From: Phallusia fumigata
Taxonomy: Eukaryota > Chordata > Ascidiacea > Phlebobranchia > Ascidiidae
Reading direction: 5' to 3'
DNA length: 32,922 nucleotides
NCBI GenBank assembly: GCA_008931825.1
Contig: QXVZ01015458.1
Coordinates: forward strand, 1-32,922
Below the pieces are notes generated by a model, which saw only the letters and a program-made list of their open reading frames with translations, was not told the DNA's origin and did no database searches. A program made the translations under genes and the position numbers. Below are positions 1-12,000 of the stretch, in pieces. Numbering within the stretch: position 1 is the stretch's first letter; each line of letters starts with the position of its first letter.

Positions 1-3000
1 CCTCTGGATAGACAAGAAACCTTGGAGCTTGGTGTTGTAAATACGCAGCAATTGGGTTATAACGAGGTTGTCTGCTTGTCGCTAACTCACCGTGAAACGT
101 TCCCTCAAAATAAACTAAACAAACATACAACAGTACATGACCCAACCGAATCTAATAGACGATCACTGCAGTCTCTATTAAATGTGTAGTATTGGCACTA
201 ACTTGTTTGAGTTGGAGCGCTCTGTCTACGTGGATCAAGACGGAAATGCAATACTTTTTGTTAACTATTTTTTTCAACTGAACTTTGACTAACTCCCTTT
301 CCATTTGCTCTAACAAATATGCGCTACAAACCACTAACAACGAACTCAGGGACTCTACTGGACCGAAATTCATTCCGTAAAACAACATACACTAATTAAA
401 ACACGGCCTGAAAAAGTCAGCCACGACGTATCAGATCCAACTCGTTTCGCAATTCCTTCGGAGCAATCAGTGCAAAAAATGCAAGCAAGTTGAAAAACTG
501 TGCTGTGAAATTCGGAGTCATTCGCTCGTCGCTTGTTTTTATTATAGGGCCGCGCCGTTTTTCGTCGCGCTCATTCGCGGCTTGTTTGCATTGCGACGCC
601 ACTTAATCCGGTTAATTTGGGAATGACGCAATGGACAGTTTGCAAAGGCAAGCAGTGTTATTCATGTTACGCCTTTTAATCGCGTTTAGTTCAGTTTTGT
701 TCGATAGCGGCTCGATTCGTCGAGGTCAACTGGATTGTCTCAAGATTTCCTCTTCCACGTAAATTAGGTTTTTACGCGCTCTTTTCACCTTTGTTTAAGC
801 CTTATTCGGTTTTGTGCCAACAATTCAACCGATTGCACAAAATGGGCAAACTAATTTTACAAATTGCTCTAAATCGTTGTTGCTAAATTCTTGTTTTTAA
901 TCAGTTTCGGCATAGTACTTATAGTGAAGCCATGCAGCAGTTACCGCTAGGTTGTGTGGTTGCGTAATATTAACACAGACGAAACAGAAAATGTAAAAGT
1001 GACAAAAACTTGGCGACTATAGCCATCATTTAAAACACACGACTTTTACAAAAAAATGTTATCCGAGAATTTATGGGTTTTGCTCTTCAAATATAACACA
1101 CCACAGGGGCTTTTTGGCATTCAGCGTGGTAGTGACAACAACTCTCGCGTGTTTTACCAATTAACAGAACAAAAATGTCCATGGAAACATATGTAGTCAA
1201 AATACGGTCGAAAGTTCGTTTATGGGTTTAGTTTGCAAAACTAAAGGATTGACAACCAAATTTTGGCACACGATTAAACGTTGCCAGGCTTTCGGCGATT
1301 GCACGTTGCCAAGAAGTAGCGGAAATGCATTGCTTGTGAAAAGCAATTACGCCCAATTAGTTTATGATAGCCCCATAAAAGTCTTCCAATGGTCGGGTCA
1401 CCGCACAACGCAAAGGACATCCTACTTTGCATTGTCTTCGAACTTTCCCGCAGCTGCATACCAGGAAACTAAGCACAACTTTCGTGCTTTTGTCTTCACT
1501 AAATTACAGCAAACATTTTCACCGCCTTATATTTTAGGACCTTTGAAAATGATCAACGCTATATCTATGTAATTAATTACGGTTTTGTAAATTCTGCACT
1601 TTTAGCCCATTACAGTACAAAAGAGGTTTGATGCAAAACAGCACCGTTTTTTAACACTGTATTTACCTGTAAGTTCTTGCTTAAAAGTCTTGACAACCCA
1701 AATTACTATTCCGGAATATATATAGCGACATTTCAGCACGGTTTCTAAAAAAATGTTGATGCAGCAAAACAGGAAACCGTAGCAGTCAAGAAGCAAACCG
1801 AAATGAAATTTTGATTACCCCCAGCTAAAAGCATTAAACACCGATTGCAGGCAGCTATTTGACAAAAGCACCGTCATAAAGAAATGATCAGATGAATCAG
1901 AAATGAGTCATCCAATACTGGCAATCTGAACTCCTTGAACGAGTAGGTTTCCCACCAACCATATCAATTCGAAGGCCCACAATCAGATCAGTAATAAGGA
2001 TTATGCAAGTGCTTGTCGAGCGTGTTTATACGTGTGAAATTCTCTCAGCAAACAAGGTGTGTTTGTTTGGGAGATAGTAAAATAACAACTGCTGGATGCA
2101 AAACGATTAGAACGGTTAATCTCTGTGCAAATAGCATGCAGTGCTTCTTAGCTTTTTGAAACTCGCAAACCTCCAGACAGTTCTCAAACAAGTGTCACCA
2201 AATATAACTTCACGAAAAATCCAGGCAGCGCTTGATTATGTCGTTGAAAAAATATCCCCAAAAGGTTCGCGCAGCACCTGAATTATGAAACTTCATTTGA
2301 AATGCCCTTTTCTCCATACAAAAGCCAAGACAAGGGTACGTGAAGGTTTAAAAAAATACAATTTCAATGGAGATTTAAGACAGCTTGTTTACCCAAGTGA
2401 AAGTATACCAAATTTCAAAAATAGCATAAACGTTACATAATATAAAATCAAATACAGGTAATCAAGTGAGTTGCAAGGAAAAATATCCCAATTTAAAAGA
2501 TGGTAATTTTCTTAAGTACATTAAGTCAAGCCGAGTCAAACGGGTCAAACAGGGTTTTGTATGGAAAAAACCTGACTTGAAAGATGTCAAAATAGTCTGG
2601 CTCGCGAAAAAGTCTCTTAGGCCCAAATATCGCTATTTAATATGTCATAAGGATCACGGAATCTGTGAACATGATAGACCGTCCTATTGATTATCTTCTC
2701 TGTGGCAATGTTATTAAATTTGTTTGATCATGACCTTTGTAAACACAGGTTTGATCAAAAATAAAATCTGTTTGACAAACGTGTTTGTATACCATACCAA
2801 GATAGAAGCATCGATCTTGTATAACCAGAAAATCAGTTTGATTTTTGAGAGTTGCGTTGAGTTACGGACAATCGTTAACGTTTTTTTTCGCAAATTTCCA
2901 TTCGATAAAAGAATATCACTGCAGGAACAAACATTTCGCTTTTTTATCGATATAAGTTAAGTGCAGGACTTTGATACCAAACACAGATTTAAGCCTGCTG

Positions 3001-3021
3001 CCTGCAGGTTTATTTGCAGTT
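1..3021. other. Non-genic AT-rich stretch
   Basis: I see no convincing gene here. The longest open frame (1222-1572, +, 116 codons, ATG start) resembles no family I know, and a frame of that length is expected by chance in 33 kb of AT-rich DNA. A CpG-dense patch at about 490-605 stands out from its surroundings and contains a minus-strand open frame (602-417) that begins with GTG, so it is not an obvious first coding exon. It could be a promoter or the edge of a gene lying to the left of the window. Nothing else with clear structure was found. Confidence 0.5.
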
Positions 3022-4760
3022 GTTTCGGGCCAATGTTCTGACTGTTTTTCGCCGAAAATCCAACAGGAAGTTCGCTAGGGCTTGTCACTCCGTATGCGAA
3101 GATAAAAACGTTTCTGGAAGGAGAGAGTTGGTTTTATTGACATTTTAGTTTTGAGGTACAAAGTACTCAAACTTGAATGTGTGGCAACTTTGCGAACGGG
3201 TTGGTACTAAGTTCAAAACCGGATATGAAAACGTTGGGAAATAATCATTGAGTTAACGTTTGTCATGTTATTTTTACACTCTTGTTCGGGGAGACAGCAG
3301 CCTATTGAGTTTTGGTCATAATGGGCCCGCCACCCCACCTACGTGTCTTTCGTATCAGCGATTTTTGAAGTGACATTTAGTTTGAGGCTTGCCTTCTGGC
3401 AGAATGATGCAAGCTAATGAAAAGGAAACTCGAGTCACTTTTAAGACCTCTCGAATGACTCCTTAAGAACAGATATTGTATTTCATCATACGCGGAAATC
3501 AATCACAGCGCAAAACGAGGAGCCAGGAATCTCGGGTTGTTTGCAAATTTGTGGTTGACAGAATGGAATTTTCCATCGCCCTATATTCTGCTGGGTGGGC
3601 AAGGCAGAAACCTTATGTGCAGTTGTGGGTATTACACCCCGTAAAAACTTGATGGCATTTGCGATTCCCCTGAAATACAGGTCAGGGCCAGCACGATGTC
3701 CTTTGGTCTTTGATCAGAAGAATCCATAGGAAACCGCTTTGGCCACACCCCAGTTGACGAATGAAATAACATGACATTCAGGAAAAGAGTAACACAAACC
3801 TCGACTTCCAAGAATTAAGATGTCTTCTCATCACAGACATGCTTTGAGAGGCGTATCTTTGACGAGTCTTCAATTGCAATCTGTCAGTGTGGCTTCCGCG
3901 GGCCATTGCGCATTATTTAAGGACTGTCTGGTGTAAAGTGGAGTGGCATTCATTTGGCCGGGAATGTCTGAATGTCGTTTGTCAATATGAAAGCATACGC
4001 AAACGCGTACCTGCTAACTAGACGGCAGTACAGCTTAATGTTTGCACCTCTATTGGCGCTAATCCTTTTTGTTTTCAAAAGCAACGTGCCTTAAGGTTGT
4101 CAAACTCTCTTGAGTATGGTCTAAAATGGATTTGTTGCAAGTCTGGTTTAAACAGTGCGAGCAAAAAACCCGATCACGGTGCATTAAGTGTTTTAGTGCT
4201 GTTAAATTAGAAAATGTTAGCCGGTTTGGCTAAATTCTTACTATTGCAATCGGCACAGCACATTATTGTTTACAGTTTAATTTGATGTTTTTGTTTTAGG
4301 CTTTCTTGCTATTGTTTAAGCTTCCCTGATGCGCATTACGGTGCATGTACAATCGGTAGGAGCCTAATACGGTAAATAAGTGGTTTCCATACTGCGGTTT
4401 AATAGATTAGCATACAAAATTATGATGCGTTGATTCAATGAGTATCGCTTTATAATAAATAAATCGATTCGACTAGTCCGGTGTTTCGCCATACGATTTA
4501 CAAGATTGACAAACGCAGTGTTTTCAAGTTAAAAGACAAATTTTTTGTCTTGAATTTCGTTTTTTTGCAACCTGTTTTCTTTGGTTGAACTAAAATGTCA
4601 TGGACTGGCGAAGTGATGCACTAGCACAAAATTAGCTGGAAATAGTTGTGCGACCAACATGAAGCAACTAAGAAACGGAGAAAAAATGACGATAGTTATA
4701 GAGGGTTCTGGCCATGTCACGTGACCGCTGCTCTTACGTTCCCAAGCTCATTTTCGAAAC
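3022..4760. repeat. Tandem duplication A, copy 1 (1739 bp)
   Basis: This block starts at GTTTCGGGC and ends at TTTTCGAAAC. It is repeated immediately after the single N at 4761. Its first 970 bases or so differ from copy 2 by scattered substitutions, roughly 3 to 4 percent. The last 750 bases or so (from about 4000) look identical to copy 2. I found no gene in it. The N at the joint suggests two alleles placed in series by the assembler. Confidence 0.9.
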
Positions 4761-4761
4761 N

Positions 4762-6501
4762 GTTTCGGGCTGATGTTCTTACTGTTTTTCGCCGAAAATC
4801 CAACAGGAAGTTCGCTAGGGCTTGTCACTCTGTATGCGAAGATAAAAACGTTTCTGGAAGGAGAGAGTTGGTTTTATTGACATTTTAGTTTTGAGGTACA
4901 AAGTACTCAAACTTGAATGTGTGGCAACTTTGCGAACGGGTTGGTACTAAGTTTCACACAGGATATGAAAACGTTGGGAAATAATCATTAAATTAACGTT
5001 TGTCATGTTATTTTTACACTCTTGTTTGGGGAGACAGCAGCCTATTGAGTTTTGGTCATAATGGGTCCGCCACCCTACCTACGTGTCTTTCATATCAGCG
5101 ATTTTTAAAGTGACATTTAGTTTGAGGCTAGCCTTCTGGCAGAATTGTGCAAGCTAATGAAAAGGAAACTCGAGTCACTTTTAAGATCTCTCGAATGTCT
5201 CCTTAAGAACAGATATTGTATTTCATCATACGCGAAAATCAATCACAGCGCAAAACGAGGAGCCAGGAATCTCGAGTTGTTTGCAAATTTGTGGTTGACA
5301 GAATGGAATTTTCCATCGCCCTATATTCTGCTGGGTGGGCAAGGCAGAAACCTTATATGCAGTTGTGGGTATTTCACGCCGTAAAAACTTGATGGCATTT
5401 GCGATTACCCTGAAATACAGGTCAGGGCCAGCACCACGTCGTTTGGTCTTTGGTCCGGAGAATCCATAGGAAACCGCTTTGGCCACACCCTAGTTGACGA
5501 AGGAAATAACATGACATTCAGGAAAAGAGTAACACAAAGCTCGACTTCCAAGAACTAAGATGTCTTCTCATCCCAGACCTGCTTTGACAGGCGTATCTTT
5601 GACGAGCCTTCCATTGCAATCTGTCAGTGTGGCTTCCGCGGGCCATTGGCGCATTATTTAAGGACTGTCTGGTGTAAAGTGGAGTGGCATTCATTTGGCC
5701 GGGAATGTCTGAATGTCGTTTGTCAGTACGAAAGCATACGCAAACGCGTACCTGCTAACTAGACGGCAGTACAGCTTAATGTTTGCACCTCTATTGGCGC
5801 TAATCCTTTTTGTTTTCAAAAGCAACGTGCCTTAAGGTTGTCAAACTCTCTTGAGTATGGTCTAAAATGGATTTGTTGCAAGTCTGGTTTAAACAGTGCG
5901 AGCAAAAAACCCGATCACGGTGCATTAAGTGTTTTAGTGCTGTTAAATTAGAAAATGTTAGCCGGTTTGGCTAAATTCTTACTATTGCAATCGGCACAGC
6001 ACATTATTGTTTACAGTTTAATTTGATGTTTTTGTTTTAGGCTTTCTTGCTATTGTTTAAGCTTCCCTGATGCGCATTACGGTGCATGTACAATCGGTAG
6101 GAGCCTAATACGGTAAATAAGTGGTTTCCATACTGCGGTTTAATAGATTAGCATACAAAATTATGATGCGTTGATTCAATGAGTATCGCTTTATAATAAA
6201 TAAATCGATTCGACTAGTCCGGTGTTTCGCCATACGATTTACAAGATTGACAAACGCAGTGTTTTCAAGTTAAAAGACAAATTTTTTGTCTTGAATTTCG
6301 TTTTTTTGCAACCTGTTTTCTTTGGTTGAACTAAAATGTCATGGACTGGCGAAGTGATGCACTAGCACAAAATTAGCTGGAAATAGTTGTGCGACCAACA
6401 TGAAGCAACTAAGAAACGGAGAAAAAATGACGATAGTTATAGAGGGTTCTGGCCATGTCACGTGACCGCTGCTCTTACGTTCCCAAGCTCATTTTCGAAA
6501 C
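4762..6501. repeat. Tandem duplication A, copy 2 (1740 bp)
   Basis: This is the second copy of the 3022-4760 block. It is one base longer because of an extra G in the GGCCATTG(G)CGC stretch near 5648. The open frame 4646-4888 runs across the N joint and is an artefact of it. Confidence 0.9.
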
Positions 6502-8375
6502 TACTTGTATGTTCGTTTGTGCATAACTTTCTTTAAACTGAACGAGTGTTTTTCATGAATAATTTATCGTTGGTTTTGTTATGACGAGGAATATCAAACA
6601 ATGTTGAGCAATTTAACGTATTTTGTGTAAATTATGTTTGGGATTGGAGAAAGTGATGGACCACAAACTACAATCCGCCTTTTTTTGTTTCTTAGCGTTA
6701 ATCCTGATGCAGCAAATACACCGTAATTACCAGGCGTTATTTGACATGGGCTCACTAGGGAATGTACAGTTGCCACATCATGTATAGATAGGGGTCGACA
6801 CTTATAACTAAAGTCTCCCTGGTCCTGTTGTTAAACGACAAGTAACAAATACCTTTTTTGTTTTTAGAATGATTTTGTCGCAAAAATGTAAAAAAATGCA
6901 ACTGCACGGAAAAAAGCAAGAACATCACGACTACTACAAATTCGGTAGGTCATTTCAAAACTCCATTGGCGTGGTGGCATGAAAGTCATTTTGATATTTT
7001 TGAGATTTACAATATAAGTGTGTCAAAAGGCCATTGGAATGTTTTATCATGCAAACCCCTAATAACACACATTTTAAAACAAACAACTTAGTACGATTAA
7101 AGAGAAATTTAAGGACAGAGTTTTGACTCTTTCGAAGAATTTTTGGGGGACTTAAGGGTTTTGAAGATCCGAAATTTCGGTTGTTGTGTTTAGCATTAAA
7201 CTGAAAACAGTTTGGACCGATTGCCTGTAAGAAACTCGTTTTACACTTGAACCTACGTTCGTTTGTAATCTTTTCATTTCAAAAATCACGTTAACAATAA
7301 ATAACCAGCTACAAATCGATTTACGCAATAGTTAATACACGATCTTGCAAGCGTAAAACATATTTCTACAATTACTTTTAGGTTAAATCGTCTATAAAAA
7401 TGAAAACTGTGTTAAAAGTAATTTGTCAATATTTAATTGTGTGCATAACAGTACGAGAATAGAAACTCGTACCGTACGAATTTGTGAACGGCCAGCATTA
7501 ATCGTACAGTGTAATGGTGCACGTCGTCCAGCTGCACAGTTTGACACGGCGCTAAGTTGTCGCACAAATTCAACAACATAACGTTGAAACAAGTTACTGA
7601 ATGATCTGTGGTCATTTCCCGCTGTAAAATCACCAGCAGGTGTGAATGGCGACCAGGCTATTCAATAATACAAGTGAGTTTTCAATGCGGTTGCATAAGG
7701 GGATGTTGTTTACACGTCAAAACCAAAAAAATATACATCTATTTGTGTGGTGGGTACAGCAGCGACAAATTCAACCTGAAAACACGTTCAACTTAACATT
7801 AGCCATTGTAAAATGTTTGATACCTTCTGACAGTTATTGTCAATTTTCAGATGTACAGTAATCTATGAATATATGTTTTGATACCTTGTTAACACAATAC
7901 AAGTTTAGAAGAATTTGGTTTCTATGTAGTTCCTGTATTTCGCAGTCACAGCTAAAAAATCACGTCTGCCTCAAAAAGTTGATGCCAAGTCGGAGAACTT
8001 TGCAATGCGATAATAATTTTCCATGTAGTTTTTGTCACGTTGGGCAACCTTCGTAAATCGTAATTTGACAAGGGGGGCAACAAGTTTCCCACTAGTAAAA
8101 GTAGTAAAACCCAACTTGACAATTAAGTGTGGGTAGCAGTGTCAAACTACCTCCAATGTTAACGGTTTCCTTAGCTACTTGATTTCAAAAATACCTACAG
8201 CAATTTCTTAAACTTGGCCTAACTTGACATCATATGTTAGATGTGTTCTGTTACACTGTTGGTGGTGTGTGATAAGGTTTTAAGGCAACTACAATGTTAC
8301 TGCACGCTTGTAAACAAAATGTAACTTCTGTATTGTTACAAGTGGGTATTACTCAGAAATACCCGTTTAGTTACG
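6502..8375. other. Non-genic stretch
   Basis: Only short overlapping open frames on both strands (up to about 71 codons) are present, none with family resemblance or convincing splice context. I see no repeats or RNA genes in it. Confidence 0.45.
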
Positions 8376-8383
8376 CCCTAATG

Positions 8384-8787
8384 CAGGGGTGTCCAACCTT
8401 TTGGCCGTGGGGCCACATGCGATTCCCAAAATATTTCGCGGGCCACTCGACACAATATAGGTTTTTACAACAACTGGTGCAAATAAAGACAAAATCTTCT
8501 CACTAAAATTCCATTCTAGATATGTTTTTTTACCCCTTTGTGTAACAATTCAAACAAAAGAATAGCAAGCAAGTTGTTTCGTCGCTCGCTACGCCGTGAA
8601 CGTGTTTTTACGCGAGTATGAATGTGTTGGAATAAAACACACAAAACATGACTGTGTTGAAAAAAATATTGGGTCAAAGGAATTTAAAGTATTTGGATTA
8701 AAAATTGGCACAGGCAGTAGAAAGAGAGCTTTAAATATTTCTTTGAAAAGTTTACTGTGGTCCGCCCCCGCGGGTTGGGCACCCTTG
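8384..8787. mobile_element. hAT-type MITE (404 bp) with 8-bp target duplication
   Basis: The left end reads CAGGGGTGTCCAACC. The right end, reverse complemented, reads CAAGGGTGCCCAACC, giving 13 of 15 matches as terminal inverted repeats. Both ends are flanked by the same 8 bp, CCCTAATG (8376-8383 and 8788-8795). An 8-bp target duplication with CAG-type termini is the hallmark of hAT transposons. At 404 bp with no transposase frame, it is non-autonomous. The open frames at 8294-8506 and 8596-8793 run through it and are not genes. It lies about 275 bp upstream of the receptor start codon and so may sit in its promoter or a 5' outron. Confidence 0.9.
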
Positions 8788-9046
8788 CCCTAATGTTTCG
8801 TTTTAATTTTCAAATGGCGTCACACCATAATTCCGTTTTGCAACTAAACTGCTTTGTATCTATAAATAAAACTTATAAATCATCTTTAGTTAATCTTATC
8901 GGTAGTGCGTCGAAAGTCGAAACAACTTGTTTAAAGGCGTCGCATCGAAAAACGAAGAACAAATTACACCGTGTAGTGGAATGAGAGAAAGACTTCACTT
9001 GAAACTGTGACCTGGTAACAACAGCCCATTTAATTACTGTGTTTTT

Positions 9047-9062
9047 GTGTTTTGTTTCAGTA
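9047..9062 (+). promoter_or_regulatory. 3' splice acceptor 2 nt upstream of the receptor ATG
   Basis: A pyrimidine-rich tract followed by TTTCAG ends at 9060, and the ATG begins at 9063. This is either the end of a 5'-UTR intron or a spliced-leader trans-splice acceptor. Very short leaders after an acceptor are typical of trans-spliced messages in tunicates (established for Ciona). The sequence alone cannot decide between the two. Confidence 0.55.
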
Positions 9063-12000
9063 ATGACGGCGACAAATTGGTTTGTGCCCATCTGCATATG
9101 TATTCTGTGCGGGAATGCGTATGCCACAACTAACGTTTCAAGTCAATCAGACATGAAAGGTATTTGTCTTATCGATATTTATGTTTTATATTAGGAGTGT
9201 TTGCTAATCTCGCTTAGTGTTGCATTTAAGTTATCATGAAATATGTTTTAATTTTCAGAATTTGATAGATGATAATTAGCATTTTAATTTAACATCAACG
9301 GCAAAACTTAATCGCAGTCGATATAGGCATGATTCTCGTGTGAGTTTTGTATCCTTGGGTTGTACAGTGCAGAACTCAAATCGACACTAGGGCAGTTTTC
9401 CAAAATACACTGCTTTTTCATGCGGATAAACGAATCCTAAAAAATACTAAGCATTTAAAATCTATTTTGTTTTTCACACTTTGTAGAGAAGCTGTGCAAC
9501 GGTCCGTACGATCAGAATAAATGCACTTGCCCGGAAACCATGTTTAGCTGCGCTTGTAGAAGGAGTGAAAATTGCATCTGGGGTTCCGGGTGCATCCCTG
9601 AAGAATGGCACAATGACAACATCAACCATTGTGGCGATTGGAGCGACGAATACCAACCTTGTCTTTCCGGGGACTATTTGTGCGCATGCGCAAACACCAC
9701 TGGCGGCTGCGGTATGACGCGCAAGTGCTACTCCCCTGACGAACACTGCGATGATACTGAGCATTGCATTGATAAAAGTGACGAACTCAACTGTTCCTGC
9801 GAGGCCAATGAGGTTCGTTGTCCTGGTTACGGTTATGACGATTCGTGTCACACACGGTGCATTGACAAAACTTGGATAAACGACGGCGTGAACGATTGCG
9901 GTGACTGGAGTGACGAGCCTAATCAAAAGTGCCTCGGGGACGATTTTAAATGTGATTGTTTTGGAGAAGGCGACTGTATGGGATGTGTTAACAACAGAGT
10001 ACTCTGCGACGGTTATAATGACTGTTATGATTGGAGTGATGAGGGGAGAAACTGTTCATGCCCGAACAATAAGTTCCAATGCGCATGTTACAACACATTA
10101 AACTGCCCTTCTACAAAAGGGTGGATTTTGGACGGTTTCCGTTGTAACGGAGTAAACGAATGTGGGGACTGGAGCGATGAGATAAACTGCACTTGCAAGG
10201 CTGACCAGTTTTCCTGTGACTGTTACGTCAATCCTATTACTTGTGAAAACAATAAAGGCTGTATTGATTTGTCTAGGAAATGCGATGGCAAACCAGACTG
10301 TCCACGGGGCGAGGAAGAACGAAACTGTAAGTGCGACTCGTTTAAGTGCGCTTGTTTTGACAAAAAGTGCTACCCCAGCGGATGTGTGGCAGTAAGTGCC
10401 CAGTGCGACGGCGCAAACGACTGTGGGGACTGGAGTGACGAAATAGACTGCGTCTGCACGGAAGGAACGTTCCAATGCTCGTCGTGCAAAAACAATTGTA
10501 GCCGCACTGATCGACAGTGCATAGAGTGGTCGAAAGTGTGCGACGGAAGGACAGATTGTGCTGATGGAAGCGACGAAGCCACATGCAACTGCACGAGTGT
10601 CGGTCATATCCAATGTAACGAAGGACATTGCGTTCCTCAACATTCGATACAGGATGGACTGCGGTACTGCCAAATTGGAGGTAACCAAGCTTGTAACGAA
10701 ACAAGGGCGTGGTGTGGCACAGCCCCGATCTCAATTTGGGAATGCGACACTGTTGTGAATTCCTTCTCATCTGTTAACGCTAATCCTATATTCGGATACA
10801 GATGTTTGAATGAGCATGTGTGTATCCGAAAATGGAGGATTATCAGCAACGCCAGTCAAGAATGTGATGGCGTTTTTCAATGCGAGGACGGATCTTTTAT
10901 CAACAATCGGTATTTCTGCGATGTTAACAAAGCCGTAGAAGCCTCATGTAACGACGACAGCGATGAACAATGCGACGGCTTTGGATTTCAGTGTGCTGGG
11001 CCAAGCAGGAAGGCACTTTGCATCTTACCACAAGCCAATGTATATGACTCAGAGGCACAATGTTCGGACCAATCTGATCTGTGCTTTGTAAATGGAGAAT
11101 TCCGATGCTTTCAGTGCCTGGACAGAAAGTTGATCATAGCACCCAAGCAGGTCTGCGATGGCGTGGCAAACTGTTACGACTTGTCCGACGAATGCTTGTG
11201 CGAGAACAAAACGGTTTGCCATGAGCTCAGAGGTCCGTGCGCTCACAATCAAATCCGCTGCAACTTGGACTGTTTAGACATGGAAACGACGCTTTGTAAT
11301 TCCTCTGTGAAGTGCAACGGTTTGAACACTAAGTACTGCAGTTGCAGCCAAGGCAAAGGCGGAACCATGCAGTGCAATACCGGGAACGGGCTCGAGATTG
11401 CGCGTAAATGTGACGGTGACCCTGAATGCCTTTTATTCGAGGACGAATGTGATGCTGCATGTGAAAACCCGGCCGCATTTTGTACCCACTCCTGTGTCCA
11501 TGAAATTAAAAGCAATTGGAAAAACTTTCAACAGTCAAGCGACATACGATTTTGCGACGGCAAAGTTGAGAAGGTTTTCGGCACCAAGCATTCTCGCGAG
11601 TGCCCTCTTGTGGGAGAGCAGTTCTGTAACGCGTCCCGTTTTTATTGCATTGTAAGTAACACTAGGGTAAGTGTGAACATCAATGCATTATGTGATGGCA
11701 AGAGCGACTGCGACGACGGTTCGGACGAAGACGCGGACTTGTGCAAAAAGCGTATAACGCTATGCGCAGATGGAAAGCAAAACATTTCAAAAATGCATGA
11801 GTGCGATGGAGTGTTTGACTGCGAAGACAATTCCGACGAGTCAAAGCAGCGCTGCGGCGAAAGACGATTCGTCTGTGCATCTGGTAATGTTCATTCAATT
11901 GATATAACTTTGGTGGAAAATGGGAGGCAGGACTGCGAGGATGGAAGTGACGAATGCGTTTCCCTTTTCTCAGACCGCTACGAAATGATCGCCTCCCCAA

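Noticed and set aside
4646..4888. 80-codon open frame across the N at 4761
   Set aside because: It exists only because two duplicate copies are joined at an N, and the junction is probably artificial.
8596..8793. 65-codon plus-strand open frame
   Set aside because: It has no convincing start context and ends inside the MITE terminus, so it is transposon sequence.
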